A DNA stretch of 64,000 bases, taken from NCBI RefSeq assembly GCF_002803065.1, contig NZ_NNBL01000026.1:43532-107531 (forward strand), written 5' to 3'. Below, piece after piece: positions 6,957-18,018 of this stretch (its first letter is position 1; the number at the start of each line of letters is the position of its first letter). Below the pieces are notes generated by a model that saw only the letters and a program-made list of their open reading frames with translations, was not told the DNA's origin and did not search any database. Position numbers and translations under genes: made by a program. The DNA is from Streptomyces sp. CB01635. GTDB lineage: Bacteria; Actinomycetota; Actinomycetes; Streptomycetales; Streptomycetaceae.

Positions 6957-8290
6957 TGTCTACTTCTTCTGCGGCATCGGCCGCTTCGGCGCGCGAGACG
7001 ACCGAGGGGACCGTATATACGGTCACCGGCGGCGACTGGGACGAGGTCGTCCAGTCCGCGGCCAAGGCCGACGACGAGCGCATCATCGTCAACATGGGCC
7101 CGCAGCACCCGTCCACGCACGGCGTGCTCCGGCTGATCCTGGAGATCGACGGCGAGACGGTCACCGAGGCCCGCTGCGGCATCGGCTATCTGCACACGGG
7201 CATCGAGAAGAACCTCGAGTACCGCACGTGGACGCAGGGCACCACGTTCGTGACGCGCATGGACTATCTGACGCCGTTCTTCAACGAGACGGCGTACTGC
7301 CTCGCGGTCGAGAAACTTCTCGGCATCGAGAACGAGATCCCCGACCGCGCGTCGATCATCCGGGTACTCCTGATGGAGCTGAACCGGATGTCCTCGCACC
7401 TGGTCGCCATCGCCACCGGCGGCATGGAGCTCGGCGCCACGACGATCATGATCTACGGCTTCCGTGATCGTGAACTCATTCTCGATATCTACGAGCTCAT
7501 CACCGGCCTGCGCATGAACCACGCGTACATCCGGCCCGGCGGACTCGCCCAGGACCTGCCGCCCGGCGCGGTGGACCAGATCCGCGAGTTCGTGAAGAAG
7601 ATGTCGAAGAACCTTCCCGAGTACGACAAGCTCGCCACCGGGAACCCCATCTTCAAGGCCCGTATGCAGGACGTCGGCTATCTCGACCTCACCGGCTGCA
7701 TGGCCCTCGGCGCCACCGGACCGATCCTGCGCTCGGCGGGCCTCCCGCACGACCTGCGCAAATCGCAGCCGTACTGCGGTTACGAGAACTACGACTTCGA
7801 GGTCCCGACCGCCGACACCTGCGACTCCTACGGACGCTTCCTGATCCGCCTGGAGGAGATGCGGCAGTCGCTGCGCATCGTCGAGCAGTGCCTGGACCGG
7901 CTCGCCCCGGGCCCGGTCATGGTCGGCGACAAGAAGATCGCCTGGCCGGCGCAGCTCGCGCTCGGCCCGGACGGCCTCGGCAACTCGCTCGACCACATCA
8001 AGCAGATCATGGGCACCTCCATGGAGTCCCTGATCCACCACTTCAAGCTGGTGACGGAGGGCTTCCGGGTCCCCGCCGGGCAGGCGTACTCCGCCGTCGA
8101 ATCCCCCAAGGGGGAGCTCGGGGTGCACGTCGTGTCCGACGGCGGCACCCGCCCTTACCGGGTCCACTACCGAGACCCTTCCTTCACCAACCTTCAGGCC
8201 ATGGCGGCGATGTGCGAGGGCGGCCAGGTCGCCGACGTCATCGTCGCCGTCGCGTCCATCGACCCCGTGATGGGAGGCGTCGACCGGTGA
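6956..8290 (+). CDS. nuoD: NADH-quinone oxidoreductase subunit D
   Basis: A 444-residue 49-kDa-type subunit that forms much of the quinone-binding pocket. The loop that lines the pocket is seen in NMGPQHPSTHGVLR (about residues 46-59), and the C-terminus ends in the characteristic VIVAVASIDPVMGGVDR. About 40 N-terminal residues are an extension rich in Ser/Ala. This is the only nuoD in the window, because the second nuo operon has none. It overlaps nuoC by one base and nuoE by four. Confidence 0.96.
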   Translation: MSTSSAASAASARETTEGTVYTVTGGDWDEVVQSAAKADDERIIVNMGPQHPSTHGVLRLILEIDGETVTEARCGIGYLHTGIEKNLEYRTWTQGTTFVTRMDYLTPFFNETAYCLAVEKLLGIENEIPDRASIIRVLLMELNRMSSHLVAIATGGMELGATTIMIYGFRDRELILDIYELITGLRMNHAYIRPGGLAQDLPPGAVDQIREFVKKMSKNLPEYDKLATGNPIFKARMQDVGYLDLTGCMALGATGPILRSAGLPHDLRKSQPYCGYENYDFEVPTADTCDSYGRFLIRLEEMRQSLRIVEQCLDRLAPGPVMVGDKKIAWPAQLALGPDGLGNSLDHIKQIMGTSMESLIHHFKLVTEGFRVPAGQAYSAVESPKGELGVHVVSDGGTRPYRVHYRDPSFTNLQAMAAMCEGGQVADVIVAVASIDPVMGGVDR

Positions 8291-9165
8291 CCACCACTCC
8301 TTCCGAGCAGGGCCAGGGCGTCAGCCTGGGCATGCCCCGACTGCCCGCGCCCGACTACCCGGACGACGTTCGAGCCAGGCTCGAGACGGACGCGCGCGAG
8401 ATCATCGCCCGCTACCCGGGATCGCGCTCCGCGCTCCTCCCGCTGCTGCACCTCGTGCAGTCGGAGGAGGGCCATGTCACGCGCACGGGCATGCAGTTCT
8501 GCGCCGACATGCTGGGCCTGACCACCGCCGAGGTCACCGCCGTCGCGACGTTCTACACGATGTACCGGCGCAAGCCGAGCGGTGACTACCAGGTCGGGGT
8601 CTGCACGAACACGCTGTGCGCAGTGATGGGCGGCGACGCCATCTTCGAGGCCCTCCAGGAGCACCTGGGTGTCGGCAACGGCGGGACCACCGAGGACGGC
8701 AAGGTCACCCTCGAGCACATCGAGTGCAACGCGGCCTGCGACTTCGCGCCCGTCGTGATGGTCAACTGGGAGTTCTTCGACAACCAGACGGTGGGCAGCG
8801 CGAAGCGGCTGGTCGACGACCTGCGCGCGGGCGCGCAGGTCGAACCCACCCGCGGTGCCCCCCTGTGCACGTACAAGGAGACCGCGCGGATCCTCGCCGG
8901 CTTCCCGGACGAACGGCCCGGCGCCGTCGAGGCGAGCGGCAGCGCGGGACCTGCCTCGCTGATCGGCCTGCGCCTCGCCAAGGGGGAGGCCGCCCCCGCG
9001 CGGGTGGTCCATCCGCGCGACGGAGGCCCCCATCGGGACGCCGACAACGCGGCACCGCACGACACGTCGCCCGCCGAGCACCTGAGTTCGCACGACGCGC
9101 CGCAGGACACGTCGTCCTCCGATCCGGCCCACCCGGCGGGACCTGTCGCCGAGGAGGGGGAGTGA
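8287..9165 (+). CDS. nuoE: NADH-quinone oxidoreductase subunit E
   Basis: A 292-residue 24-kDa-type subunit of the NADH-oxidising module, binding the [2Fe-2S] cluster N1a. The ligands appear as CTNTLC and, about 40 residues on, CNAACDF. The GTG start overlaps the nuoD stop. It is much longer than E. coli NuoE (166 residues): after about residue 195 comes a low-complexity tail rich in His, Asp, Ala and Pro with no recognisable domain. It couples to nuoF through a one-base overlap (TGATG). Confidence 0.95.
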   Translation: MTTTPSEQGQGVSLGMPRLPAPDYPDDVRARLETDAREIIARYPGSRSALLPLLHLVQSEEGHVTRTGMQFCADMLGLTTAEVTAVATFYTMYRRKPSGDYQVGVCTNTLCAVMGGDAIFEALQEHLGVGNGGTTEDGKVTLEHIECNAACDFAPVVMVNWEFFDNQTVGSAKRLVDDLRAGAQVEPTRGAPLCTYKETARILAGFPDERPGAVEASGSAGPASLIGLRLAKGEAAPARVVHPRDGGPHRDADNAAPHDTSPAEHLSSHDAPQDTSSSDPAHPAGPVAEEGE

Positions 9166-10517
9166 TGACCTTGGCAGCCGAGATCAACAACGACACCAGC
9201 CCCGAGAAGCTGCTCTCGCCGGTCCTTTCGGCGTTCTGGGACGAGGACAAGTCCTGGTCCCTCGACGTCTACCGGAGGCACGACGGCTACGAGGGTCTGC
9301 GCAAGGCGCTCGCCATGTCGCCGGACGACCTGATCGCCTATGTGAAGGACTCGGGCCTGCGAGGCCGCGGCGGCGCGGGCTTCCCCACCGGAATGAAGTG
9401 GCAGTTCATTCCGCAGGGCGACGGCAAACCGCACTATCTGGTTGTCAACGCCGACGAGTCTGAGCCCGGGACCTGCAAGGACATCCCGCTCCTCTTCGCG
9501 AACCCGCATTCCCTCATCGAGGGGATCGTGATCGCGTGCTACGCGATCCGCTCTTCGCATGCCTTCATCTATCTGCGGGGCGAGGCCGTCCCCGTACTGC
9601 GACGGCTCCACGAGGCCGTACGGGAGGCCTACGCGGCGGGCTACCTCGGCGAGAACGTCCTGGGCAGCGGGCTGAACCTCGAACTCACGGTGCACGCGGG
9701 CGCGGGCGCGTACATCTGTGGCGAGGAGACCGCACTGCTCGACTCGCTGGAAGGCCGCCGTGGCCAGCCGCGGCTCCGTCCCCCCTTCCCCGCGGTCGCG
9801 GGGCTCTACGCGTGCCCCACTGTTGTCAACAACGTCGAGTCCATCGCGTCGGTTCCCGCGATCCTGAATCGCGGCAAGGACTGGTTCAAGTCGATGGGCA
9901 GCGAGAAGTCCCCGGGCTTCACGCTGTACTCGCTCAGCGGGCACGTCACCAACCCCGGCCAGTACGAGGCGCCGCTCGGCATCACGCTGCGCCAGCTGCT
10001 CGACATGAGCGGCGGCATGCGCCCCGGTCACCGCCTCAAGTTCTGGACGCCCGGCGGCAGTTCGACACCGATGTTCACCGACGAGCACCTCGACGTGCCC
10101 CTCGACTACGAGGGCGTCGGCGCCGCGGGATCGATGCTCGGCACGAAGGCGCTCCAGTGCTTCGACGAGACGACCTGCGTCGTGCGGGCGGTCACCCGCT
10201 GGACCGAGTTCTACGCCCACGAGTCCTGCGGCAAGTGCACACCGTGCCGTGAAGGAACGTACTGGCTCGTGCAGTTGCTGCGCGACATCGAGGCCGGCAA
10301 GGGCTTGATGGCCGACCTCGACAAGCTGAACGACATCGCCGACAACATCAACGGCAAGTCGTTCTGCGCGCTCGGCGACGGCGCCGCGTCCCCGATCTTC
10401 TCCTCGCTCAAGTACTTCCGCGAGGAGTACGAGCAGCACATCACGGGCAAGGGCTGCCCCTTCGACCCCGCCAAGTCGACCGCTTGGGCGGACCAGCGCA
10501 CGGAGGTGAACGCATGA
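9165..10517 (+). CDS. nuoF: NADH-quinone oxidoreductase subunit F
   Basis: A 450-residue 51-kDa-type subunit, the site of NADH oxidation, binding FMN, NADH and [4Fe-4S] cluster N3. The Gly-rich NADH/FMN loops GLRGRGGAGFPTG and GAGAYICGEETALL are clear, and the cluster ligands are ESCGKCTPCREG plus the later FCALGDG cysteine. The ATG at 9165 is preferred to an adjacent in-frame GTG at 9162. A GAGGAGGGG ribosome-binding site sits inside the end of nuoE. Confidence 0.96.
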   Translation: MTLAAEINNDTSPEKLLSPVLSAFWDEDKSWSLDVYRRHDGYEGLRKALAMSPDDLIAYVKDSGLRGRGGAGFPTGMKWQFIPQGDGKPHYLVVNADESEPGTCKDIPLLFANPHSLIEGIVIACYAIRSSHAFIYLRGEAVPVLRRLHEAVREAYAAGYLGENVLGSGLNLELTVHAGAGAYICGEETALLDSLEGRRGQPRLRPPFPAVAGLYACPTVVNNVESIASVPAILNRGKDWFKSMGSEKSPGFTLYSLSGHVTNPGQYEAPLGITLRQLLDMSGGMRPGHRLKFWTPGGSSTPMFTDEHLDVPLDYEGVGAAGSMLGTKALQCFDETTCVVRAVTRWTEFYAHESCGKCTPCREGTYWLVQLLRDIEAGKGLMADLDKLNDIADNINGKSFCALGDGAASPIFSSLKYFREEYEQHITGKGCPFDPAKSTAWADQRTEVNA

Positions 10518-13012
10518 CGGTAACCACAGGCGCTCCCTCCGGGGGCGGTGAGGCGGCGGTGCCGCCGGAAGATCTCGTCTCGCTGACGATCGACGGCATC
10601 GGGATCAGCGTGCCCAAGGGCACGCTGGTGATCCGCGCCGCCGAACAGCTCGGCATCGAGATCCCCCGCTTCTGCGATCACCCCCTGCTCGACCCGGCCG
10701 GCGCCTGCCGCCAGTGCATCGTCGAGGTCGAGGGCCAGCGCAAGCCGATGGCGTCCTGCACCATCACCTGCACCGACGGCATGGTGGTCAAGAGCCAGCT
10801 CAGCTCGCCCGTCGCCGAGAAGGCGCAGCGAGGCGTGATGGAGCTGCTCCTCATCAACCACCCGCTGGACTGCCCGGTCTGCGACAAGGGCGGCGAGTGC
10901 CCGCTGCAGAACCAGGCCATGTCGCACGGCCAGTCCGACTCCCGTTTCGACGGGAAGAAGCGGACGTTCGAGAAGCCGGTCCCGATCTCGCCCCAGGTCC
11001 TGCTCGACCGTGAGCGGTGTGTGCTCTGCGCACGCTGCACGCGGTTCAGCAACCAGATCGCCGGTGACCCGATGATCGAGCTGCTCGAGCGCGGCGCGCT
11101 CCAGCAGGTCGGCACCGGCGAGGGCGACCCCTTCGAGTCGTACTTCTCCGGGAACACGATCCAGATCTGTCCGGTCGGGGCGCTGACCTCGGCGGCGTAC
11201 CGATTCCGCTCCAGGCCCTTCGACCTCGTGTCCTCGCACAGCGTGTGCGAGCACTGCGCGGGCGGCTGTGCGACCCGCACGGACCACCGGCGCGGCAAGG
11301 TCATGCGGCGCCTCGCGTCGCCGGACCCCGAGGTCAACGAGGAGTGGGTCTGCGACAAGGGCCGCTTCGGGTTCCGTTACGCGCAGAAGCCCGACCGGCT
11401 GACCACGCCGCTCGTCCGTAACGCGGACGGTGTCCTCGAGCCCGCTTCCTGGCCCGAAGCCCTGGATGTCGCGGCCCGGGGTCTGCTGTCGGCCCGCGGT
11501 CGTGCCGGGGTCCTGACCGGTGGCCGGCTCACCGTTGAGGACGCGTACGCGTACAGCAAGTTCGCGCGCGTGGCGCTCGACACGAACGACATCGACTTCC
11601 GCGCGCGCGTGCACAGCAGCGAGGAGGCCGACTTCCTGGCGGCGCGGGTCGCCGGACGCGGGCGTGACCTCGACGGTGTCGGGGTCACGTACACGTCTCT
11701 GGAGAAGGCGCCCGCTGTCCTCCTCGTCGGGATCGAGGCCGAGGAGGAGGCGCCCGGCGTCTTCCTGAAGCTGCGCAAGGCGTGGCGCGGGCACGGCCAG
11801 CGGACGTTCGGGCTCGCCCCGTTCGCGACCAGGGGCCTGGAGAAGGCGGGCGGCACGCTGCTGCCGGCCGCTCCGGGCACCGAGACCGAGTGGCTGGACG
11901 CACTCGCCTCCGGCTTCGGCCTGGAGGACGGCGGCGCCGAGGCGTCCCAGGCGCTGCGTGCCGAGGATGCCGTCATCGTCGTCGGCGAGCGGCTCGCGTC
12001 CGTGCCGGGCGCCCTGACCGCCGTCGTACGGGCCGCCACGGCGACCGGCGCCCATCTGGTGTGGATTCCGCGCCGGGCCGGGGAGCGCGGCGCGATCGAG
12101 GCGGGCGCCCTGCCGTCGCTTCTTCCCGGCGGACGTCCGGCCACCGACCCGCGCGCGCGGGAAGAGGTGGCCGCCGTCTGGGGAGTGTCCGAACTCCCGC
12201 ACCGCTACGGGCGCGACACGGGCCAGATCGTCGAGGCCGCCGCCGGCGGCGAGCTGCGGGCCCTGGTCGTCGCCGGTGTCGAGGTCGCGGACCTGCCCGA
12301 CCCGGCACGCGCGCGTGAAGCACTGCACGAGGTGGCGTTCGTCGTCTCCCTGGAGCAGCGTCCCAGCGAGGTCACCGACCACGCGGACGTCGTGCTTCCG
12401 GTCGCCGCGGTCGCCGAGAAGGCGGGCACGTTCCTCAACTGGGAAGGCCGGGCACGCCTCTTCGAGGCCGCGCTCAAGCCCGACCAGATGACGCGATCCC
12501 TGGCGCCCGCAGACGCGCGGGTCCTCCAGATGCTCGCGGACGCCATGGACGTACACCTGGGCCTGCCGGACCTGCGGGCCGCGCGGGGGGAGTTCGACCG
12601 CCTCGGCGGGTGGAGCGGGCTCCGCGCGACGGACTCGCTGGAGACGGCCTCGCAGCTGCCGCGGCCCGCGTCCGGTGAGGCCGTCCTCGCGGGGCACCGG
12701 CTGCTGCTCGACCAGGGCCGCCTCCAGGAGGGCGACGACGCGCTCGCCGGCACGCGGCACGCGGCACGCGCGCGTGTGTCGGCCGCCACGGCTGCCGAGG
12801 CGGGCGTCAAGGACGGCGACGAGCTCGCCGTCACCGGACCGGCGGGGACGACCCGACTCCCGCTCCAGGTCACGGAGATGCCGGACCGCGTGGTGTGGCT
12901 TCCGCTGAACTCCACCGGCGGGGGCGTGGCCTCCGACACGGGGGCCGTGCCCGGCGCACTCGTCCGGATCGGTCCCGCGGGCATCGACGAGGCCAAGGAG
13001 GTGCAGTCATGA
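10514..13012 (+). CDS. nuoG: NADH-quinone oxidoreductase subunit G
   Basis: An 832-residue 75-kDa-type subunit carrying the Fe-S chain between NuoE/F and NuoI. The N-terminal [2Fe-2S] site is CRQC flanked by CDHP and ASC; the [4Fe-4S] sites follow in CPVCDKGGECPLQ, CVLCARCTRF and ICPVGALT. An extra N7-type site, CEHCAGGC plus WVCDKGRFG (about residues 250-285), is present as in E. coli and Thermus. The rest is a degenerate molybdopterin-oxidoreductase domain. The ATG overlaps the nuoF stop by 4 bp. The last 250 residues are Ala/Gly-rich. Confidence 0.96.
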   Translation: MTVTTGAPSGGGEAAVPPEDLVSLTIDGIGISVPKGTLVIRAAEQLGIEIPRFCDHPLLDPAGACRQCIVEVEGQRKPMASCTITCTDGMVVKSQLSSPVAEKAQRGVMELLLINHPLDCPVCDKGGECPLQNQAMSHGQSDSRFDGKKRTFEKPVPISPQVLLDRERCVLCARCTRFSNQIAGDPMIELLERGALQQVGTGEGDPFESYFSGNTIQICPVGALTSAAYRFRSRPFDLVSSHSVCEHCAGGCATRTDHRRGKVMRRLASPDPEVNEEWVCDKGRFGFRYAQKPDRLTTPLVRNADGVLEPASWPEALDVAARGLLSARGRAGVLTGGRLTVEDAYAYSKFARVALDTNDIDFRARVHSSEEADFLAARVAGRGRDLDGVGVTYTSLEKAPAVLLVGIEAEEEAPGVFLKLRKAWRGHGQRTFGLAPFATRGLEKAGGTLLPAAPGTETEWLDALASGFGLEDGGAEASQALRAEDAVIVVGERLASVPGALTAVVRAATATGAHLVWIPRRAGERGAIEAGALPSLLPGGRPATDPRAREEVAAVWGVSELPHRYGRDTGQIVEAAAGGELRALVVAGVEVADLPDPARAREALHEVAFVVSLEQRPSEVTDHADVVLPVAAVAEKAGTFLNWEGRARLFEAALKPDQMTRSLAPADARVLQMLADAMDVHLGLPDLRAARGEFDRLGGWSGLRATDSLETASQLPRPASGEAVLAGHRLLLDQGRLQEGDDALAGTRHAARARVSAATAAEAGVKDGDELAVTGPAGTTRLPLQVTEMPDRVVWLPLNSTGGGVASDTGAVPGALVRIGPAGIDEAKEVQS

Positions 13013-14391
13013 TCCCGCTCGCTTTGGAAGACCTCTCGCTGTTCGGCCGCGATCCCTGGTGGCTGGTCGCGGTCAAGGCGGTCTTCTGCTTCGCCTTCCT
13101 GATGGTGACCGTGCTCTTCTCCATCGTGTGGGAGCGCAAGGTCGTCGCCTGGATGCAGCTGCGCATCGGCCCCAACCGGCACGGCCCCTGGGGCATGCTC
13201 CAGTCGCTCGCCGACGGCATCAAGCTGATGCTGAAGGAAGACGTCGTCGTCAAGCGCGCCGACAAGGTGGTCTACATCCTGGCCCCGGTCGTCGCCGCCA
13301 TCCCGGCGTTCATGGCGATCGCCGTGATCCCCTTCGGGCCGTCCGGCAACGAGGTCTCGATCTTCGGCCACCGCACCACGATGCAGCTCACCGACCTGCC
13401 GATCGCGATGCTCTACATCCTCGCGGTCGCCTCGGTCGGCATCTACGGGATCGTGCTCGCGGGTTGGAGTTCCGGATCGACCTACCCCTTGCTGGGTGGT
13501 CTGCGGTCCTGCGCCCAGATGATCTCGTACGAGATCGCGATGGGCGCGGCCTTCGCGTCGGTGTTCCTCTACTCCGGGTCGATGTCCACCTCGGAGATCG
13601 TCGCCCAGCAGCACGACCGCTGGTACATCGTGCTCCTGCCGGTCTCGTTCCTCATCTACATCGTGACGATGGTCGGCGAGACGAACCGCGCGCCGTTCGA
13701 CATGCCGGAGTCCGAGGGCGACCTCGTCGGCGGCTTCAACACCGAGTACTCGTCGATCAAGTTCGCGCTGTTCATGCTCGCCGAGTACGTGAACATGGTG
13801 ACGGTCTCGGCCGTGTCGGTGACGCTCTTCCTGGGCGGCTGGCGGGCCCCGTGGCCGGTGTCCACCTTCTGGGAGGGCGCGAACCACGGCTGGTGGCCGA
13901 TGCTCTGGTTCGTCATCAAGGTCCAGCTGCTGCTGTTCTTCTTCATCTGGCTGCGCGGCACGCTCCCGCGCGTGCGCTACGACCAGCTGATGAAGCTCGG
14001 CTGGAAGGTCCTCATCCCGGTCTCCGTGGTCTGGCTGATGCTCGTCGCCACCGTGCGGACCCTGCGGAACGAGAACTACTCCTTCTGGCCCATCGCCCTG
14101 TACGTGAGCGCAGGCGTTCTCACCCTGCTGCTGCTCTCGTTCCTCGTCGACATCTTCAGGGACCGCGGCGGCAAGGAACGCGAGGCGCGGGAGGCGGCCG
14201 AACAGGCCGCGGCCTTCGACCCGATGGCAGGCGGCTTCCCGGTCCCGCCGCTGCCCGGCCAGACTCCGCCGGCCGTGCCGCGCCGACGCCCGCGCGGGGA
14301 GCGGGAGTTGATTGTCAGTGGCGGACCGGATACTGCCAGTGACGAAACCGGTGAGAGTCCCAGTGACGGAAAGGAGGCGTCCCATGGCTGA
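13009..14391 (+). CDS. nuoH: NADH-quinone oxidoreductase subunit H
   Basis: A 460-residue membrane subunit with about eight helices that forms the entrance of the quinone channel. Conserved segments include WERKVVAWMQLRIGPNR and ETNRAPFDMPESEGDLVGGFNTEY in the cytoplasmic loop. After the last helix (about residue 385) there is a 75-residue Arg/Glu/Pro-rich cytoplasmic tail absent from E. coli NuoH (325 residues). It overlaps nuoG by 4 bp and nuoI by 8 bp. Confidence 0.96.
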   Translation: MIPLALEDLSLFGRDPWWLVAVKAVFCFAFLMVTVLFSIVWERKVVAWMQLRIGPNRHGPWGMLQSLADGIKLMLKEDVVVKRADKVVYILAPVVAAIPAFMAIAVIPFGPSGNEVSIFGHRTTMQLTDLPIAMLYILAVASVGIYGIVLAGWSSGSTYPLLGGLRSCAQMISYEIAMGAAFASVFLYSGSMSTSEIVAQQHDRWYIVLLPVSFLIYIVTMVGETNRAPFDMPESEGDLVGGFNTEYSSIKFALFMLAEYVNMVTVSAVSVTLFLGGWRAPWPVSTFWEGANHGWWPMLWFVIKVQLLLFFFIWLRGTLPRVRYDQLMKLGWKVLIPVSVVWLMLVATVRTLRNENYSFWPIALYVSAGVLTLLLLSFLVDIFRDRGGKEREAREAAEQAAAFDPMAGGFPVPPLPGQTPPAVPRRRPRGERELIVSGGPDTASDETGESPSDGKEASHG

Positions 14392-14995
14392 CGAGTCGAC
14401 GGAGGGCGGGCAGACCAAGCCCGGCTTCCAGAATCCCGTGGCCGGCTTCGGCGTGACCTTCAAGGCCATGTTCAAGAAGCGGCTGACGGAGCAGTACCCG
14501 GAGCAGCCCAAGACCACGGCCCCGCGCTTCCACGGCCGGCACCAGCTCAACCGTCATCCGGACGGCCTGGAGAAGTGCATCGGCTGCGAGTTGTGCGCCT
14601 GGGCCTGTCCCGCGGACGCCATCTATGTGGAGGGCGCGGACAACACCGACGAGGAGCGCTACTCGCCGGGCGAGCGCTACGGCCGCGTCTACCAGATCAA
14701 CTACGCCCGCTGCATCCTGTGCGGCCTGTGCATCGAGGCGTGCCCCACGCGCGCGCTGACGATGACGAACGAGTTCGAGCTCGCCGACAGCAGCCGCGAG
14801 AACCTGATCTACACCAAGGAGCAGCTGCTCGCCGGACTCGAGGAGGGCATGGTCGAATCGCCCCACTCGATCTTCCCCGGCACGGACGAGCAGGACTACT
14901 ACCGGGGTCTGGTGACGGAGGCCGCGCCCGGCACGGTCCGTCAGGTCGCCGTCTCCAAGGGCGAGAAGCCCGAACCCGAGGGGGCGGAGGCATGA
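14384..14995 (+). CDS. nuoI: NADH-quinone oxidoreductase subunit I
   Basis: A 203-residue ferredoxin-like subunit with two [4Fe-4S] clusters (N6a and N6b) that pass electrons to NuoB. The motifs are CIGCELCAWACP and CILCGLCIEACP. The ATG at 14384 follows an AAGGAGG ribosome-binding site embedded in the end of nuoH. Its N-terminus (about 45 residues) would contact the membrane subunit. The paralogue nuoI2 is at 57583. Confidence 0.96.
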   Translation: MADESTEGGQTKPGFQNPVAGFGVTFKAMFKKRLTEQYPEQPKTTAPRFHGRHQLNRHPDGLEKCIGCELCAWACPADAIYVEGADNTDEERYSPGERYGRVYQINYARCILCGLCIEACPTRALTMTNEFELADSSRENLIYTKEQLLAGLEEGMVESPHSIFPGTDEQDYYRGLVTEAAPGTVRQVAVSKGEKPEPEGAEA

Positions 14996-15801
14996 GCCAG
15001 CTCGCCGCCTACGCGACCTCCACGGGTGAGGCCTTCCAGTTCTGGGTCCTCGGCACGGTCGCCGTCATCGGCGCCCTGTGCACGGTCCTGATGAAGAAGG
15101 CGGTGCACAGCGCGCTGTGCCTCGCCGGGACCATGATCATCCTGGCGGTCTTCTACCTGGCCAACGGCGCGTACTTCCTGGGCGTCGTCCAGATCATCGT
15201 CTACACCGGCGCGATCATGATGCTGTTCCTCTTCGTGGTCATGCTCGTCGGTGTCACCGCGGCGGACTCCTTGAAGGAGACCATCAAGGGGCAGCGCTGG
15301 CTGGCCCTGCTGTGCGGACTCGGCTTCGGGATCCTGCTCCTCGCGGGCATCGGGAACGCCTCGCTCCACCAGTTCAGCGGACTGGGCAAGGCGAACGCCG
15401 GGGGGAACGTGGAAGGGCTCGCCGCCCTCATCTTCACGAAGTACGTCTTCGCCTTCGAGATCACCGGCGCCCTGCTGATCACGGCCACCCTCGGAGCCAT
15501 GGTGCTCACGCACCGAGAGCGCATCGAGCGGGCCAGGACGCAGCGGGAGATGGCCGAGCAGCGCGTGCGCGAGGGCAAGCACCTCCCGCCGCTGCCCGCC
15601 CCGGGTGTCTACGCCCGGCACAACGCGGTCGACATCGCGGGCCTGCTCCCCGACGGCACCCCGTCGGAGCTCACGGTCATGCAGACGCTGCGCGAGCGCG
15701 GTCAGATCCGCGACGTGTCGGACGAGGCGCTCGGTGATCTGAAGGCCCTGGAGCAGCGCTCGGCCGAGCGCCTTGAGCGGACCGAGGAGGCGTCGAAGTG
15801 A
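14992..15801 (+). CDS. nuoJ: NADH-quinone oxidoreductase subunit J
   Basis: A 269-residue membrane subunit with five predicted helices. The conserved third helix is seen in VVQIIVYTGAIMMLFLFVVML, whose bulge is linked to gating of proton transfer. About 85 C-terminal residues after the last helix form a charged cytoplasmic tail (Arg/Glu-rich, ending RLERTEEASK), longer than in E. coli (184 residues). It overlaps nuoI and nuoK by 4 bp each. Confidence 0.95.
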   Translation: MSQLAAYATSTGEAFQFWVLGTVAVIGALCTVLMKKAVHSALCLAGTMIILAVFYLANGAYFLGVVQIIVYTGAIMMLFLFVVMLVGVTAADSLKETIKGQRWLALLCGLGFGILLLAGIGNASLHQFSGLGKANAGGNVEGLAALIFTKYVFAFEITGALLITATLGAMVLTHRERIERARTQREMAEQRVREGKHLPPLPAPGVYARHNAVDIAGLLPDGTPSELTVMQTLRERGQIRDVSDEALGDLKALEQRSAERLERTEEASK

Positions 15802-16097
15802 ATCCGGTCAACTACCTGTATCTCGCCGCCCTGTTGTTCACGATCGGCGCCACCGGCGTGCTCATCAGGCGGAACGCGATCGTTCTGTTCATGTGCGTCG
15901 AGCTGATGCTCAACGCCTGCAACCTCGCGTTCGTCGCGTTCTCCCGGATGCACGGCAATCTCGACGGCCAGATCATCGCCTTCTTCACGATGGTCGTCGC
16001 CGCCGCGGAGGTCGTGGTCGGGCTCGCGATCATCGTGTCGCTGTTCCGTTCCCGCCACTCGGCCTCGGTCGACGACGCCAGCCTGATGAAGCTGTAA
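15798..16097 (+). CDS. nuoK: NADH-quinone oxidoreductase subunit K
   Basis: A 99-residue, three-helix membrane subunit. The two buried glutamates needed for proton transfer are present in CVELMLNACNLA and VAAAEVVVGLAI, at positions like Glu36 and Glu72 of E. coli NuoK. The GTG start overlaps nuoJ by 4 bp. A 14-bp gap leads to nuoL. Confidence 0.96.
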   Translation: MNPVNYLYLAALLFTIGATGVLIRRNAIVLFMCVELMLNACNLAFVAFSRMHGNLDGQIIAFFTMVVAAAEVVVGLAIIVSLFRSRHSASVDDASLMKL

Positions 16098-16111
16098 GGG
16101 GTCGCTGCACA

Positions 16112-18013
<1,902 letters not shown>

Positions 18014-18018
18014 TAGCA

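Noticed and set aside
10211..14550. Long minus-strand open frames opposite nuoG and nuoH
   Set aside because: High GC leaves few stops on the antisense strand. These frames lack ribosome-binding sites and recognisable sequence, whereas nuoG and nuoH are unmistakable.
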